Source: Ruthenibacterium sp. | GTDB taxonomy: Bacteria > Bacillota > Clostridia > Oscillospirales > Ruminococcaceae | Length of the DNA stretch: 64,000 bases | NCBI GenBank assembly: GCA_020025235.1 | Contig: JAHHSL010000005.1 | Location: forward strand, 4,011-68,010 | Direction of reading: 5' to 3' | Shown here: positions 36,100 through 42,902 of the stretch, piece after piece | Numbering within the stretch: position 1 is the stretch's first letter | How the letters are laid out: every line of letters starts with the position of its first letter | The notes under the pieces: generated by a model | What the model saw: the letters and a program-made list of their open reading frames with translations, nothing else | The model's database searches: none | What the model was told of the DNA's origin: nothing | Made by a program: the position numbers and the translations under genes

Positions 36100-37104
36100 T
36101 CAGTCCAGCGGGGCAAAGCCCTCGGGAACGGTGATGCCGAGCGCGGATGTGATCTCGGCGTTGTACATTTTCTGGGGGCAGTCGGAATATTCGACCGGCA
36201 TTTCGGCGATATCGGCCTGTCCCGTCAGGATGCGCACTGCCATTTCGCCGGTGGTGCGTCCCAGTTCGTAATAATCAATGCAGAAGCTTGCGATGCCGCA
36301 GCCGCGGCAGGTGTCGGCGTCGCCGGTGACGATCGGCGTGCCGGAGGGTGCAGCCGCATTGCGGATCGCAGCCGCGCAGGAGGCAGCGGTGTTGTCCGTG
36401 GGGATGTAAAGCGCATCGGCTTCGGCGCACGCGGCAGCCGTCACGGCGGCAACGTCGTTGGAATCCGAGAAGGTGTAGACCGAAACGGCAAGCCCTGCGT
36501 CCTCCAGCGCTGCCTTCACGGCGTCTGCCTGATAGACGGAGTTCGGTTCGGCAGAGCAGTACAGGATGCCGACGGTTTCGGCGTCCGGCACAAGCTGCGG
36601 GATCAGCGACGCCTGTTCGTCCAGCGGGGCAAGATCGGATGTGCCGGAAACGTTGCCGCCCACGGTGCCGTCGAAATCGTCAAGGTTCAGCGCCACGCCG
36701 TATTCCGTTACGGCAGTGCCAAGGATCGGAATGTCGATCGTGGCCGATGCGGCAGCCTGCAGAGCGGGCGTTGCGTTGGCAAGGATCAGATCGACCCCGT
36801 TGGCGGCAAAGCCGTTGCAGATGACCCCGCAGGTGGGGATATCGTTCGATGCGTTCTGCACATCAAAGCGCACCTGACCGGGCAGCGCCTGTTCCACGGC
36901 GTCCATGAAGCCCTTTGTTGCGGCGTCCAGCGAAGGATGCTGTGCCAGCTGGCAGACGCCGATCGTAAATTCAGGAGTGTTTTCGGAATGGAGGGATTCG
37001 GCACTCGGGTCGGCGCCGGAGGATGCGTTCGAGCATCCCACAAAACAGCCGGTCACCAGTACGGCACAGAGGATCGAAGCGAGCAGAGACTTTTTTGTGT
37101 TCAT
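36100..37104 (-). CDS. ABC binding lipoprotein (PF04392/TrpX-like), copy 1
   Basis: This 334-residue protein captures the cargo for the importer encoded just downstream. A lipoprotein signal is visible, with cysteines at residues 20 (LVTGC) and 24 as candidate lipid sites. The mature domain begins EFTIGVCQLAQHPSLDAATKGFMD and belongs to the PF04392 family. AAAGGAG precedes the ATG at 37104. A consensus promoter, a short leader gene and a terminator lie directly upstream, so expression is probably controlled by attenuation. It is closely related to copy 2 at 37476. Confidence 0.9.
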   Translation of the reverse strand: MNTKKSLLASILCAVLVTGCFVGCSNASSGADPSAESLHSENTPEFTIGVCQLAQHPSLDAATKGFMDAVEQALPGQVRFDVQNASNDIPTCGVICNGFAANGVDLILANATPALQAAASATIDIPILGTAVTEYGVALNLDDFDGTVGGNVSGTSDLAPLDEQASLIPQLVPDAETVGILYCSAEPNSVYQADAVKAALEDAGLAVSVYTFSDSNDVAAVTAAACAEADALYIPTDNTAASCAAAIRNAAAPSGTPIVTGDADTCRGCGIASFCIDYYELGRTTGEMAVRILTGQADIAEMPVEYSDCPQKMYNAEITSALGITVPEGFAPLD

Positions 37105-37137
37105 CAGAAACACTCCTTTTCGGATTGAAATAAAAAG

Positions 37138-37177
37138 AAAAAGCGGCCCCGTCCATGCAGGACGAAGCCGCTTTCTT
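37138..37177 (-). terminator. Attenuator terminator between the leader peptide and the TrpX-like gene
   Basis: On the minus strand AAAGCGGC..CGTCC and GGACG..GCCGCTTT pair around a TGCAT loop, followed by TTTTTCTTTTT. It lies after the leader stop codon and just before the binding-protein ribosome binding site. A weaker competing hairpin is possible: GCATTCTTT with AAAGAAAGC, about 37172-37193. It would take up the first bases of the terminator stem. Confidence 0.82.
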
Positions 37178-37194
37178 TATACAAAGAATGCAGT

Positions 37195-37314
37195 TTACAG
37201 CCAGCGTTTTCCGGACGGTTTCAGATTTAAGGCGCAGTTAAAAAAGCCCATAAATCGAGCCGGAAACGCATAGAAAGAGCCGTTCTGATTTGCGCGGTTC
37301 TGCAGGTTCATCAT
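37195..37314 (-). CDS. Leader peptide rich in aromatic residues, upstream of the TrpX-like importer
   Basis: A 39-residue reading frame (MMNLQNRANQ..., ending KPSGKRWL) has a strong AAAGGAG site six bases before its ATG and starts about 40 bases after a consensus promoter. It contains five Phe, one Tyr and a single Trp as the next-to-last residue. It is followed by a terminator hairpin and then the importer genes. This is the layout of ribosome-mediated attenuation. The importer family carries aromatic amino acids in known cases, which fits the residues. A functional small protein instead of a regulator is possible but less likely. Confidence 0.72.
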   Translation of the reverse strand: MMNLQNRANQNGSFYAFPARFMGFFNCALNLKPSGKRWL

Positions 37315-37359
37315 AACGGGCTCCTTTCTGCCGCGGGTGCGGCGCTGTGATTAGCTCCG

Positions 37360-37388
37360 ATTATAGGACGTTCCTCCGGCTTTGTCAA
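37360..37388 (-). promoter_or_regulatory. Consensus SigA promoter of the leader/TrpX-like operon
   Basis: TTGACA (37383-37388) and TATAAT (37360-37365) on the minus strand are exactly 17 bases apart; both hexamers are perfect. Transcription would start near 37353, giving a leader of about 40 bases before the leader-peptide ATG. Confidence 0.88.
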
Positions 37389-37475
37389 CAGGAAGGCTGC
37401 ACTCGGCCGGAGGTTTGTAAAAAACAACGGATTCTGCGTACCCTGATTGCTGCTTTTTGAAAAAATCTGCCAAAA

Positions 37476-38438
37476 TCAGTCTGCTTCCAGCGGGGCGTAG
37501 CCCTGCGGGATCGTCACATTCAAAGCTTCAGCCAATGCGGGATTGTAGAACTTTTTCGGGTTCTGGTCGTATTCGATCGGCATTTCGGAAATATCCGCCT
37601 GACCGGTCAGGATCTTGGCAGCCATTTCGCCGGTGGTGCGTCCGAGTGCGTAGTAATCGATCGAAAGTGTCGCTACACCGCACACTTTGCACGGGGCGGC
37701 TTCCCCGTTGATGATCGGCACGCCCGCAGGCTCTGCCACGTTGTTGATCGCGGCGGCGCATGTTGCGGCGGTGTTGTCGGTGGGGATGTACAGCACGTCG
37801 TTTTCTCCGCATGCGGCGGCGGTCACGGCGGCAACGTCATTGGAATCCGAGAAGGTGTAGACCGCAGCGGAAATCCCCGCATCTTCCAGCGCCGCTTTTA
37901 CAACGTCCGCCTGGTAGACGGAGTTCGGTTCGGCAGAGCAGTACAGGATGCCGACAGATTTTGCATCGGGGAAAAGCTCCGGGATCATGGCCGCCTGTTC
38001 GGTCAGCGGGGCAAGATCGGATGTGCCGGAAACATTGCCGCCCACGGTGCCGTTAAAATCGTCCAGATTGAGCGCCACGCCGTATTCCGTCACGGCAGTG
38101 CCAAGGATCGGGATCTCGGCAGTTGCCGAGATAGCGGCCTGCAGGGCGGGTGTTGCGTTGGCAAGGATCAGATCGACCCCGTTGGCGGCAAAGCCGCTGC
38201 AGATGACCCCGCAGGTGGGGATATCGTTCGATGCATTTTCCAGCTGGAAGGTCACCTGACCGGGCAGCGCTTCGTTCAGCGCATCCTGAAAGCCCTTGGT
38301 GGCGGCGTCCAGTGCGGGATGCTGTGCAAGCTGACAGATGCCGACGGTATACGAAGATTTTCCCCCCGCAGAGCCGCAGCCCGCAAGGCCCAGCCCCAGA
38401 ACAAGGGTAAGTGCGATAGACAGAATTTTCTTTTTCAT
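37476..38438 (-). CDS. ABC binding lipoprotein (PF04392/TrpX-like), copy 2
   Basis: This 320-residue protein is a close paralogue of the one at 36100 (shared stretches such as NASNDIPTCGVICNGFAANG, with S for N here, and EYGVALNLDDF). The signal peptide ends LGLAGC (Cys21). AAGGAG precedes the ATG at 38438; a longer frame to 38498 is rejected. It has no ATPase or permease of its own, so it probably feeds the same importer, perhaps with a different affinity or substrate. It diverges from a LysR gene with an inverted-repeat site between them. Confidence 0.9.
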   Translation of the reverse strand: MKKKILSIALTLVLGLGLAGCGSAGGKSSYTVGICQLAQHPALDAATKGFQDALNEALPGQVTFQLENASNDIPTCGVICSGFAANGVDLILANATPALQAAISATAEIPILGTAVTEYGVALNLDDFNGTVGGNVSGTSDLAPLTEQAAMIPELFPDAKSVGILYCSAEPNSVYQADVVKAALEDAGISAAVYTFSDSNDVAAVTAAACGENDVLYIPTDNTAATCAAAINNVAEPAGVPIINGEAAPCKVCGVATLSIDYYALGRTTGEMAAKILTGQADISEMPIEYDQNPKKFYNPALAEALNVTIPQGYAPLEAD

Positions 38439-38548
38439 CGTAAACGCTCCTTCTTCGGCAAAGGAAAAATCCGTTTGTCGGTTGTTTAATGCTTGCAAAA
38501 AGCTTGTTCCCAGTATATAGTAGACCTAAGGATTTGTAAAACGAATAA

Positions 38549-38565
38549 TATGCATGATAAGCATA
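38549..38565. promoter_or_regulatory. LysR-type box between binding-protein copy 2 and the LysR gene
   Basis: TATGC-ATGATAA-GCATA is a perfect 5-bp inverted repeat with a 7-base centre. It contains the T-N11-A core of LysR boxes and lies in the 148-base divergent gap. Confidence 0.65.
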
Positions 38566-38586
38566 ACAAATTTTTATGGTGATAGT

Positions 38587-39459
38587 ATGGACGTAAAGAA
38601 CCTGAACACATTCATCACGGCGGCACAGCTGGGCAGCTTTACCCGTGCGGGGGAAAAGCTGGGCTATTCCCAGCCGGCCGTCTCTGCGCAGATCCGCCAG
38701 CTGGAAGATGAGCTGCAGCTGCGCCTGTTTGACCGCATCCACCACGCCATTGCCCTGACAAGCGAAGGGAAAACGGTGTATGCGTACGCGTGCGAAATCT
38801 GTCAGAAGGAAAGCGAGCTGCACAACGCCGTCCGCGGCAGCGATGAAGTGCGCGGGCTTGTGCGCATCGGAATGTCGGATTCCATGTGCAGCTGGCTTAT
38901 GGAAGGGCAGTTTGCCGCGATGCGCGCGCAGTATCCGGGCATCACGCTGCGCATCATCCCGCAGAGCACCGAAGGCATCCTGCAGCTTCTGGATCAGAAC
39001 GAAGTGGACCTTGCCTATACGCTGGACCGCCATGTTTACAGCCGGGACTATGTGATCGCGGGGGAGGAGCGCATCGGCACGCACTTTGTTGCGGCGGCGC
39101 ACAGCATGCCGGCAGAGCGCGGAGAGCTTTCCATGGAAGAGCTTGTCACGCTGCCGTGCATCCTGACAGAGCACGGCATGAGCTATCGGCGTCTGCTCGA
39201 TCAGCAGCTGGCACAGCATTCGCTGGAAATCGACCCGATCCTTGAAATCGGGAATACGGATCTGATCTGCCGGCTTGTGGAACAGGGGCTCGGCGTCGCT
39301 TTCCTGCCGGACTATGTAACGCAGGCGGCCGTGCAGCAGGGGAGCATCTGCCGGTTCGAGGTGACGGGGCTTTCGTTTGAAATCTGGAAGCAGCTTTTGT
39401 ATCACCGCGGCAAAAGCCTGACGCCGCCGATCCGCACTGTCATGTCCTTCCTGCACTGA
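38587..39459 (+). CDS. LysR-family transcriptional regulator (CysL/CbbR-like layout)
   Basis: This 290-residue regulator has the N-terminal winged helix (LNTFITAAQLGSFTRAGEKL with SQPAVSAQIRQLE) and a C-terminal effector domain starting GLVRIGMSDSM. It is transcribed away from binding-protein copy 2, so that gene, and perhaps the whole importer, is its likely target. The ATG at 38587 has only a weak GGTGAT; an in-frame ATG at 38554 falls in the box region and is less likely. A bidirectional terminator follows. Confidence 0.9.
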   Translation: MDVKNLNTFITAAQLGSFTRAGEKLGYSQPAVSAQIRQLEDELQLRLFDRIHHAIALTSEGKTVYAYACEICQKESELHNAVRGSDEVRGLVRIGMSDSMCSWLMEGQFAAMRAQYPGITLRIIPQSTEGILQLLDQNEVDLAYTLDRHVYSRDYVIAGEERIGTHFVAAAHSMPAERGELSMEELVTLPCILTEHGMSYRRLLDQQLAQHSLEIDPILEIGNTDLICRLVEQGLGVAFLPDYVTQAAVQQGSICRFEVTGLSFEIWKQLLYHRGKSLTPPIRTVMSFLH

Positions 39460-39467
39460 AACACAAA

Positions 39468-39497
39468 AACGGGGCGCACCGGCGGTGCGCCCCGTTC
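39468..39497. terminator. Bidirectional terminator between LysR and yitT genes
   Basis: AACGGGGCGCACC-GGC-GGTGCGCCCCGTT is a 13-bp perfect stem. It serves the converging plus-strand LysR gene and minus-strand YitT gene. Confidence 0.88.
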
Positions 39498-39512
39498 TGC
39501 ATGCAGAAGGCG

Positions 39513-40382
39513 TTATCGGATCCTGCGGATGTGCGGGTTCCATTGGCCGATGACCTCGCCGACGGTGGAAACCGTCACAAAGGCACAGGGGTCCGTCTGC
39601 TGCACAAAACTCAAAAGCTGTGCGTATTCGTTTTTCTGCAGGACAGTGACGAGCGTCGTGCGCTCGCTGTTATCCCAGCCGCCGCGCACCGGGTACAGCG
39701 TGACGCCGCGCCCAAGCTTTTGGATGATGAACGACTGGATTTCGGCATAGTGGGGGGAAACGATCGAAATACGCTTGCGGATGTGGGTGCCGTCGATGAA
39801 AAAATCCAGCACAACACCGCCGAGCCATGTGCCTAAAAGGCTTAGGACGAGCGTTTCGCGGTCATACACCAGAATCGAGGTGGCGGCGACGATCATGCCG
39901 GAAATGGCAAGGCTTTTCCCGATTTCCATATGCAGATAGCGGTTCATCAGCTTGGCAACGATGTCCAGCCCGCCCGAAGAAGCGTTGATGTTGAACAGCA
40001 TCATCTGCCCGAAGCTGAGCACGACCACAAAGCACAGCACGTTGGTCAGGCTGTTTGAGGTCAGCGCAGGCGGGTTCGGGGCAAAGATTTCAAAAATGCG
40101 CAGATACAGCGGCAGCAGCAGCGAGGTAATGACGGTTTTGCCGCCGAAATCCCGCCCGATGAAAATAAAGCCCAGAAGAAGCAAAAATACATTCAGGATC
40201 AGCGTCAAAACCGATACCTTGAGCGGTATGAAATGCGTCAGCACCATCACAAGTCCGGAAAGCGTGCCGATGACAAAGCCGCTCGGCATCATAATAAAAT
40301 ATACGGAAACGGCAACAAAAAACATGCCGACAGCCATGACGATCCATTCCCGCAGCTGGATTTTTTCTTTCATCTCTTTCAT
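39513..40382 (-). CDS. YitT-family membrane protein (DUF2179 C-terminal domain)
   Basis: This 289-residue protein has five or six helices (first about residues 13-32). The motif INASSGGLDIVAKLMNRY is typical of the YitT family. A C-terminal DUF2179 domain of about 90 residues begins ISIVSPHYAEIQSFI. The function is not established in general. Starts at 40382 and 40373 (MKEKIQLREW) are both possible; neither has a clear ribosome binding site. Two perfect operator-like repeats stand upstream at its putative promoter. Confidence 0.87.
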   Translation of the reverse strand: MKEMKEKIQLREWIVMAVGMFFVAVSVYFIMMPSGFVIGTLSGLVMVLTHFIPLKVSVLTLILNVFLLLLGFIFIGRDFGGKTVITSLLLPLYLRIFEIFAPNPPALTSNSLTNVLCFVVVLSFGQMMLFNINASSGGLDIVAKLMNRYLHMEIGKSLAISGMIVAATSILVYDRETLVLSLLGTWLGGVVLDFFIDGTHIRKRISIVSPHYAEIQSFIIQKLGRGVTLYPVRGGWDNSERTTLVTVLQKNEYAQLLSFVQQTDPCAFVTVSTVGEVIGQWNPHIRRIR

Positions 40383-40790
40383 GCAGATCCGCTCTTTTCC
40401 TCAAATTTGCAAACATCATAGCACACGGAAAAACGGAATGCAAGCAGTCTGCGCGGTGAAAAAACCACGGGATGTGTGCAGACGGAAAACACGCGCCCGG
40501 AATGGAAAAAAAGCATCCGCCGTGCAGGGAAAAAACACCGCGCAAAGGAAACAAAAGAAACGCTATCCGCCGCTTTTTTAAAAACAAGGCAACAAAAACA
40601 CATAAAAGTGTATTTTATACAAGGACGAAAGTATATCAATACTGTGCGTGTATAAAATACAATCATCCTGTAAAAATTTTTTTCGGCGCGGCCCGGAAGC
40701 TTACAGAGAAAAAGAAGCTGTCCCACCGCAGCATAAGCCGAAAAAGCGGAAAAAAGGGCGCGGCAGAAGCTGCCGCGCCCGAACGGGTGG
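40383..40790 (-). promoter_or_regulatory. Control region of yitT with paired TGTAT-nnn-ATACA repeats; cysE terminator
   Basis: No gene is seen in this 408-base gap. Minus-strand TTGATA (40634-40639) and TAAAAT (40612-40617), 16 bases apart, are a plausible promoter. Two perfect 13-mers, TGTATTTTATACA (40609-40621) and its inverse TGTATAAAATACA (40649-40661), lie 40 bp centre to centre, one on the -10 and one just upstream of the -35. Each arm is itself a dyad TGTAT-nnn-ATACA. The cysE terminator, GGGCGCGGCAG with CTGCCGCGCCC and a T run, is at 40753-40782. Confidence 0.6.
40753..40782 (-). terminator. Terminator after cysE
   Basis: GGGCGCGGCAGC and GCTGCCGCGCCC form a near-perfect stem (the centre is CTTCTG-like). 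On the minus strand it is followed by six Ts. Confidence 0.85.
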
Positions 40791-41750
40791 TTATTCCGGT
40801 GTTTTTTCCGTGAGGGTGCCGTTCCAGAACGGTTCCGGCGCTGTGGACGCGGACGCACAGGGACGGGGCTTCATCTGAAGCTCGTGGTTTTTGATCGTCA
40901 CCGTGGTGCACGGGGCGACCGAGGACGTGATAAAGGCGTTGGAGCCGATCACGCAGTCGCGCCCGATAACGGTATCCCCGCCGAGAATGGACGCACCGGC
41001 GTAAATGGTGACGTTGTCCTCGATCGTGGGGTGACGGCGGCAGCCGCGCAGGCGCTGCCCGCCGCGCGTTGTCAGCGCACCGAGCGTCACGCCCTGATAC
41101 ACCTTGACGTGGTCGCCGATGACGGTGGTTTCCCCGATGACGATGCCGGTGCCGTGGTCAATGAAAAAGTACCGCCCAATGGATGCGCCGGGGTGGATGT
41201 CGATGCCCGTTACACTGTGGGCGTATTCGGCCATCATGCGCGGCAGCATCGGGACACGAAGCCCGTACAGCACATGGGCGGTGCGGTAAACGGTAATGGC
41301 AAAAAGCCCGGGGTAGGAAAAGATGATCTCGTCGCGGCAGGATGCGGCGGGGTCGCCCTCGTAGGCGGCGTCCAGATCCGTCTGCACCATGGCGCGGATC
41401 TGCGGGATCTGCCGGAAAAATTCAAGCGCAAGCTCCTGCGCGCGGGCTTCGGCCTGCGGCTGAGGCAGGTCGGCTTCTGTTCCCTGCAGCACCAGTGTGA
41501 TCTGGCGCGTCAGGTTGAATATCACGTCCTCGATCAGCATGGAAAGATTGTGGCGGACGTTGTAGATGCGGAAGTTCTTTTCGCGGGAATAGCCCGGAAA
41601 AATGATGCGGCGCAGCTTGCCGATCATGTCGATGACAACTTCCTTGTCCGGCTGGCGGAAAAGCTCCATGTGGTCGATATCGCGGCCGGACTGATAATCC
41701 TGCAGGATCTCGCCGGTGATGATTTCAATTTGTTCTTCAAACGTTTTCAT
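40791..41750 (-). CDS. cysE: Serine O-acetyltransferase
   Basis: This 319-residue enzyme makes O-acetylserine from serine and acetyl-CoA, the first committed step of cysteine synthesis. The C-terminal half is a left-handed beta-helix of hexapeptide repeats (VTGIDIHPGASIGRYFFIDH, then GIVIGETTVIGDHVKVYQG, with catalytic His residues in those loops). The longer N-terminal helical part (about 150 residues) matches EpsC-like long forms. AAAGGAG precedes the ATG. It diverges from cysK, which uses its product. Confidence 0.94.
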   Translation of the reverse strand: MKTFEEQIEIITGEILQDYQSGRDIDHMELFRQPDKEVVIDMIGKLRRIIFPGYSREKNFRIYNVRHNLSMLIEDVIFNLTRQITLVLQGTEADLPQPQAEARAQELALEFFRQIPQIRAMVQTDLDAAYEGDPAASCRDEIIFSYPGLFAITVYRTAHVLYGLRVPMLPRMMAEYAHSVTGIDIHPGASIGRYFFIDHGTGIVIGETTVIGDHVKVYQGVTLGALTTRGGQRLRGCRRHPTIEDNVTIYAGASILGGDTVIGRDCVIGSNAFITSSVAPCTTVTIKNHELQMKPRPCASASTAPEPFWNGTLTEKTPE

Positions 41751-41773
41751 GCGCTGTTCTCCTTTGTAAGAAA

Positions 41774-41802
41774 CTTATATCATAATATGGGAACGCTGTC
41801 AA
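41774..41802 (-). promoter_or_regulatory. Promoter of cysE
   Basis: TTGACA (41797-41802) and TATAAG (41774-41779) on the minus strand, 17 bases apart. Confidence 0.8.
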
Positions 41803-41821
41803 TGAAAACGCGCGCGCGGGA

Positions 41822-41850
41822 TTGACACGGCGCGTGCGAATCCGTATAAT
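41822..41850 (+). promoter_or_regulatory. Promoter of cysK
   Basis: Perfect TTGACA (41822-41827) and TATAAT (41845-41850), 17 bases apart. It lies back-to-back with the cysE promoter; the two -35 boxes are only 19 bases apart, so one regulator could control both. Confidence 0.88.
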
Positions 41851-41882
41851 CACTATCAATACAAAGTAAAGGAGGCCTGTTT

Positions 41883-42815
41883 ATGGCAAACATATATACA
41901 TCCGCCGAACAGCTGATCGGCAGCACTCCGCTTGTGGAGCTGTGCCGCATGGAAAAGGAAGGGCAGCTCTGCGCACGCGTTCTTGCAAAGCTGGAATATC
42001 AGAATCCCGCCGGTTCCGTCAAGGACCGCGCGGCAAAAAGCATGCTGGATGAAGCCGAAGCGTCCGGAAAGCTGAAACCCGGCTCCGTCATCATCGAGCC
42101 GACGTCCGGCAATACCGGCATCGGCCTTGCCTTCGTTGCCGCCTGCCGCGGGTACCGCACGATGATCGTCATGCCGGATACCATGAGCGTGGAGCGCCGG
42201 CGCATCATGGCGGCCTATGGGGCGCAGGTGGTGCTTTCCGACGGAAAGCTCGGCATGAAGGGTGCAGTGGAAAAGGCGCAGCAGCTTGCGCGCGAGATCC
42301 CGGACAGCTTTTTGCCGGGGCAGTTCGATAACGCGGCAAACGCCGATGCGCACCGCAAAACGACAGGGCCGGAAATCTGGCGCGATACGGACGGCAAAGT
42401 GGATTATTTCGTGGCGGGCGTCGGCACCGGCGGCACGATCACGGGCGCGGGGGAATATCTGAAGGCGCAGAACCCCGATATCCGCGTCGTGGCGGTGGAG
42501 CCTGCGGATTCGCCGCTGCTTTCGGGCGGCAAGGCGGGGCCGCACGCCATACAGGGGCTTGGGGCGAATTTTGTGCCCTCGCTGCTGAATACCGCGATTT
42601 ACGATTCGGTCGTGCCCGTCACAAAGGAGCAGGCGTTTGAAACGGCGCGTGCGCTCGGCAGAACGGAAGGCATCTTCGCCGGGATCTCCTCGGGCGCGGC
42701 GGTGTATGCGGCGCTGCAGCTTGCCAAAGACCCGGCCAATGAGGGTAAGACCATTGTAGTGATCGTGCCGGATACCGGCGGGCGCTATCTGTCCACCGAC
42801 CTGTTCGGGGAATGA
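41883..42815 (+). CDS. cysK: Cysteine synthase (O-acetylserine sulfhydrylase)
   Basis: This 310-residue PLP enzyme makes cysteine from O-acetylserine and sulfide. The PLP lysine is in EYQNPAGSVKDRAA-type sequence (YQNPAGSVKDRA, about Lys42). The substrate loop PTSGNTGIGLA and the phosphate loop GVGTGGTITGAGEYL are intact. AAAGGAGG precedes the ATG. It diverges from cysE, and both have consensus promoters. A terminator follows at once. Confidence 0.96.
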   Translation: MANIYTSAEQLIGSTPLVELCRMEKEGQLCARVLAKLEYQNPAGSVKDRAAKSMLDEAEASGKLKPGSVIIEPTSGNTGIGLAFVAACRGYRTMIVMPDTMSVERRRIMAAYGAQVVLSDGKLGMKGAVEKAQQLAREIPDSFLPGQFDNAANADAHRKTTGPEIWRDTDGKVDYFVAGVGTGGTITGAGEYLKAQNPDIRVVAVEPADSPLLSGGKAGPHAIQGLGANFVPSLLNTAIYDSVVPVTKEQAFETARALGRTEGIFAGISSGAAVYAALQLAKDPANEGKTIVVIVPDTGGRYLSTDLFGE

Positions 42816-42842
42816 GACATAAAAAATAAGAAGTAAGTGCGT

Positions 42843-42877
42843 AAAAACGCCGGCTCGCAGGAGCCGGCGTTTTTTTC
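42843..42877 (+). terminator. Terminator after cysK
   Basis: AAAAACGCCGGCTC-GCAG-GAGCCGGCGTTTTTTT, a strong stem with a seven-T tail. Confidence 0.92.
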
Positions 42878-42902
42878 TGCAGCAGAGCGGAAAAAGAGCC
42901 GT

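Noticed and set aside
37195..37475. T-box riboswitch upstream of the TrpX-like importer
   Set aside because: I found no T-box core sequence, and the leader is short (about 215 bases from promoter to terminator) with a translated small gene instead.
40472..40813. Small plus-strand gene between yitT and cysE
   Set aside because: The frame is Lys/Arg-rich, has no ribosome binding site, and covers the promoter repeats and the cysE terminator.
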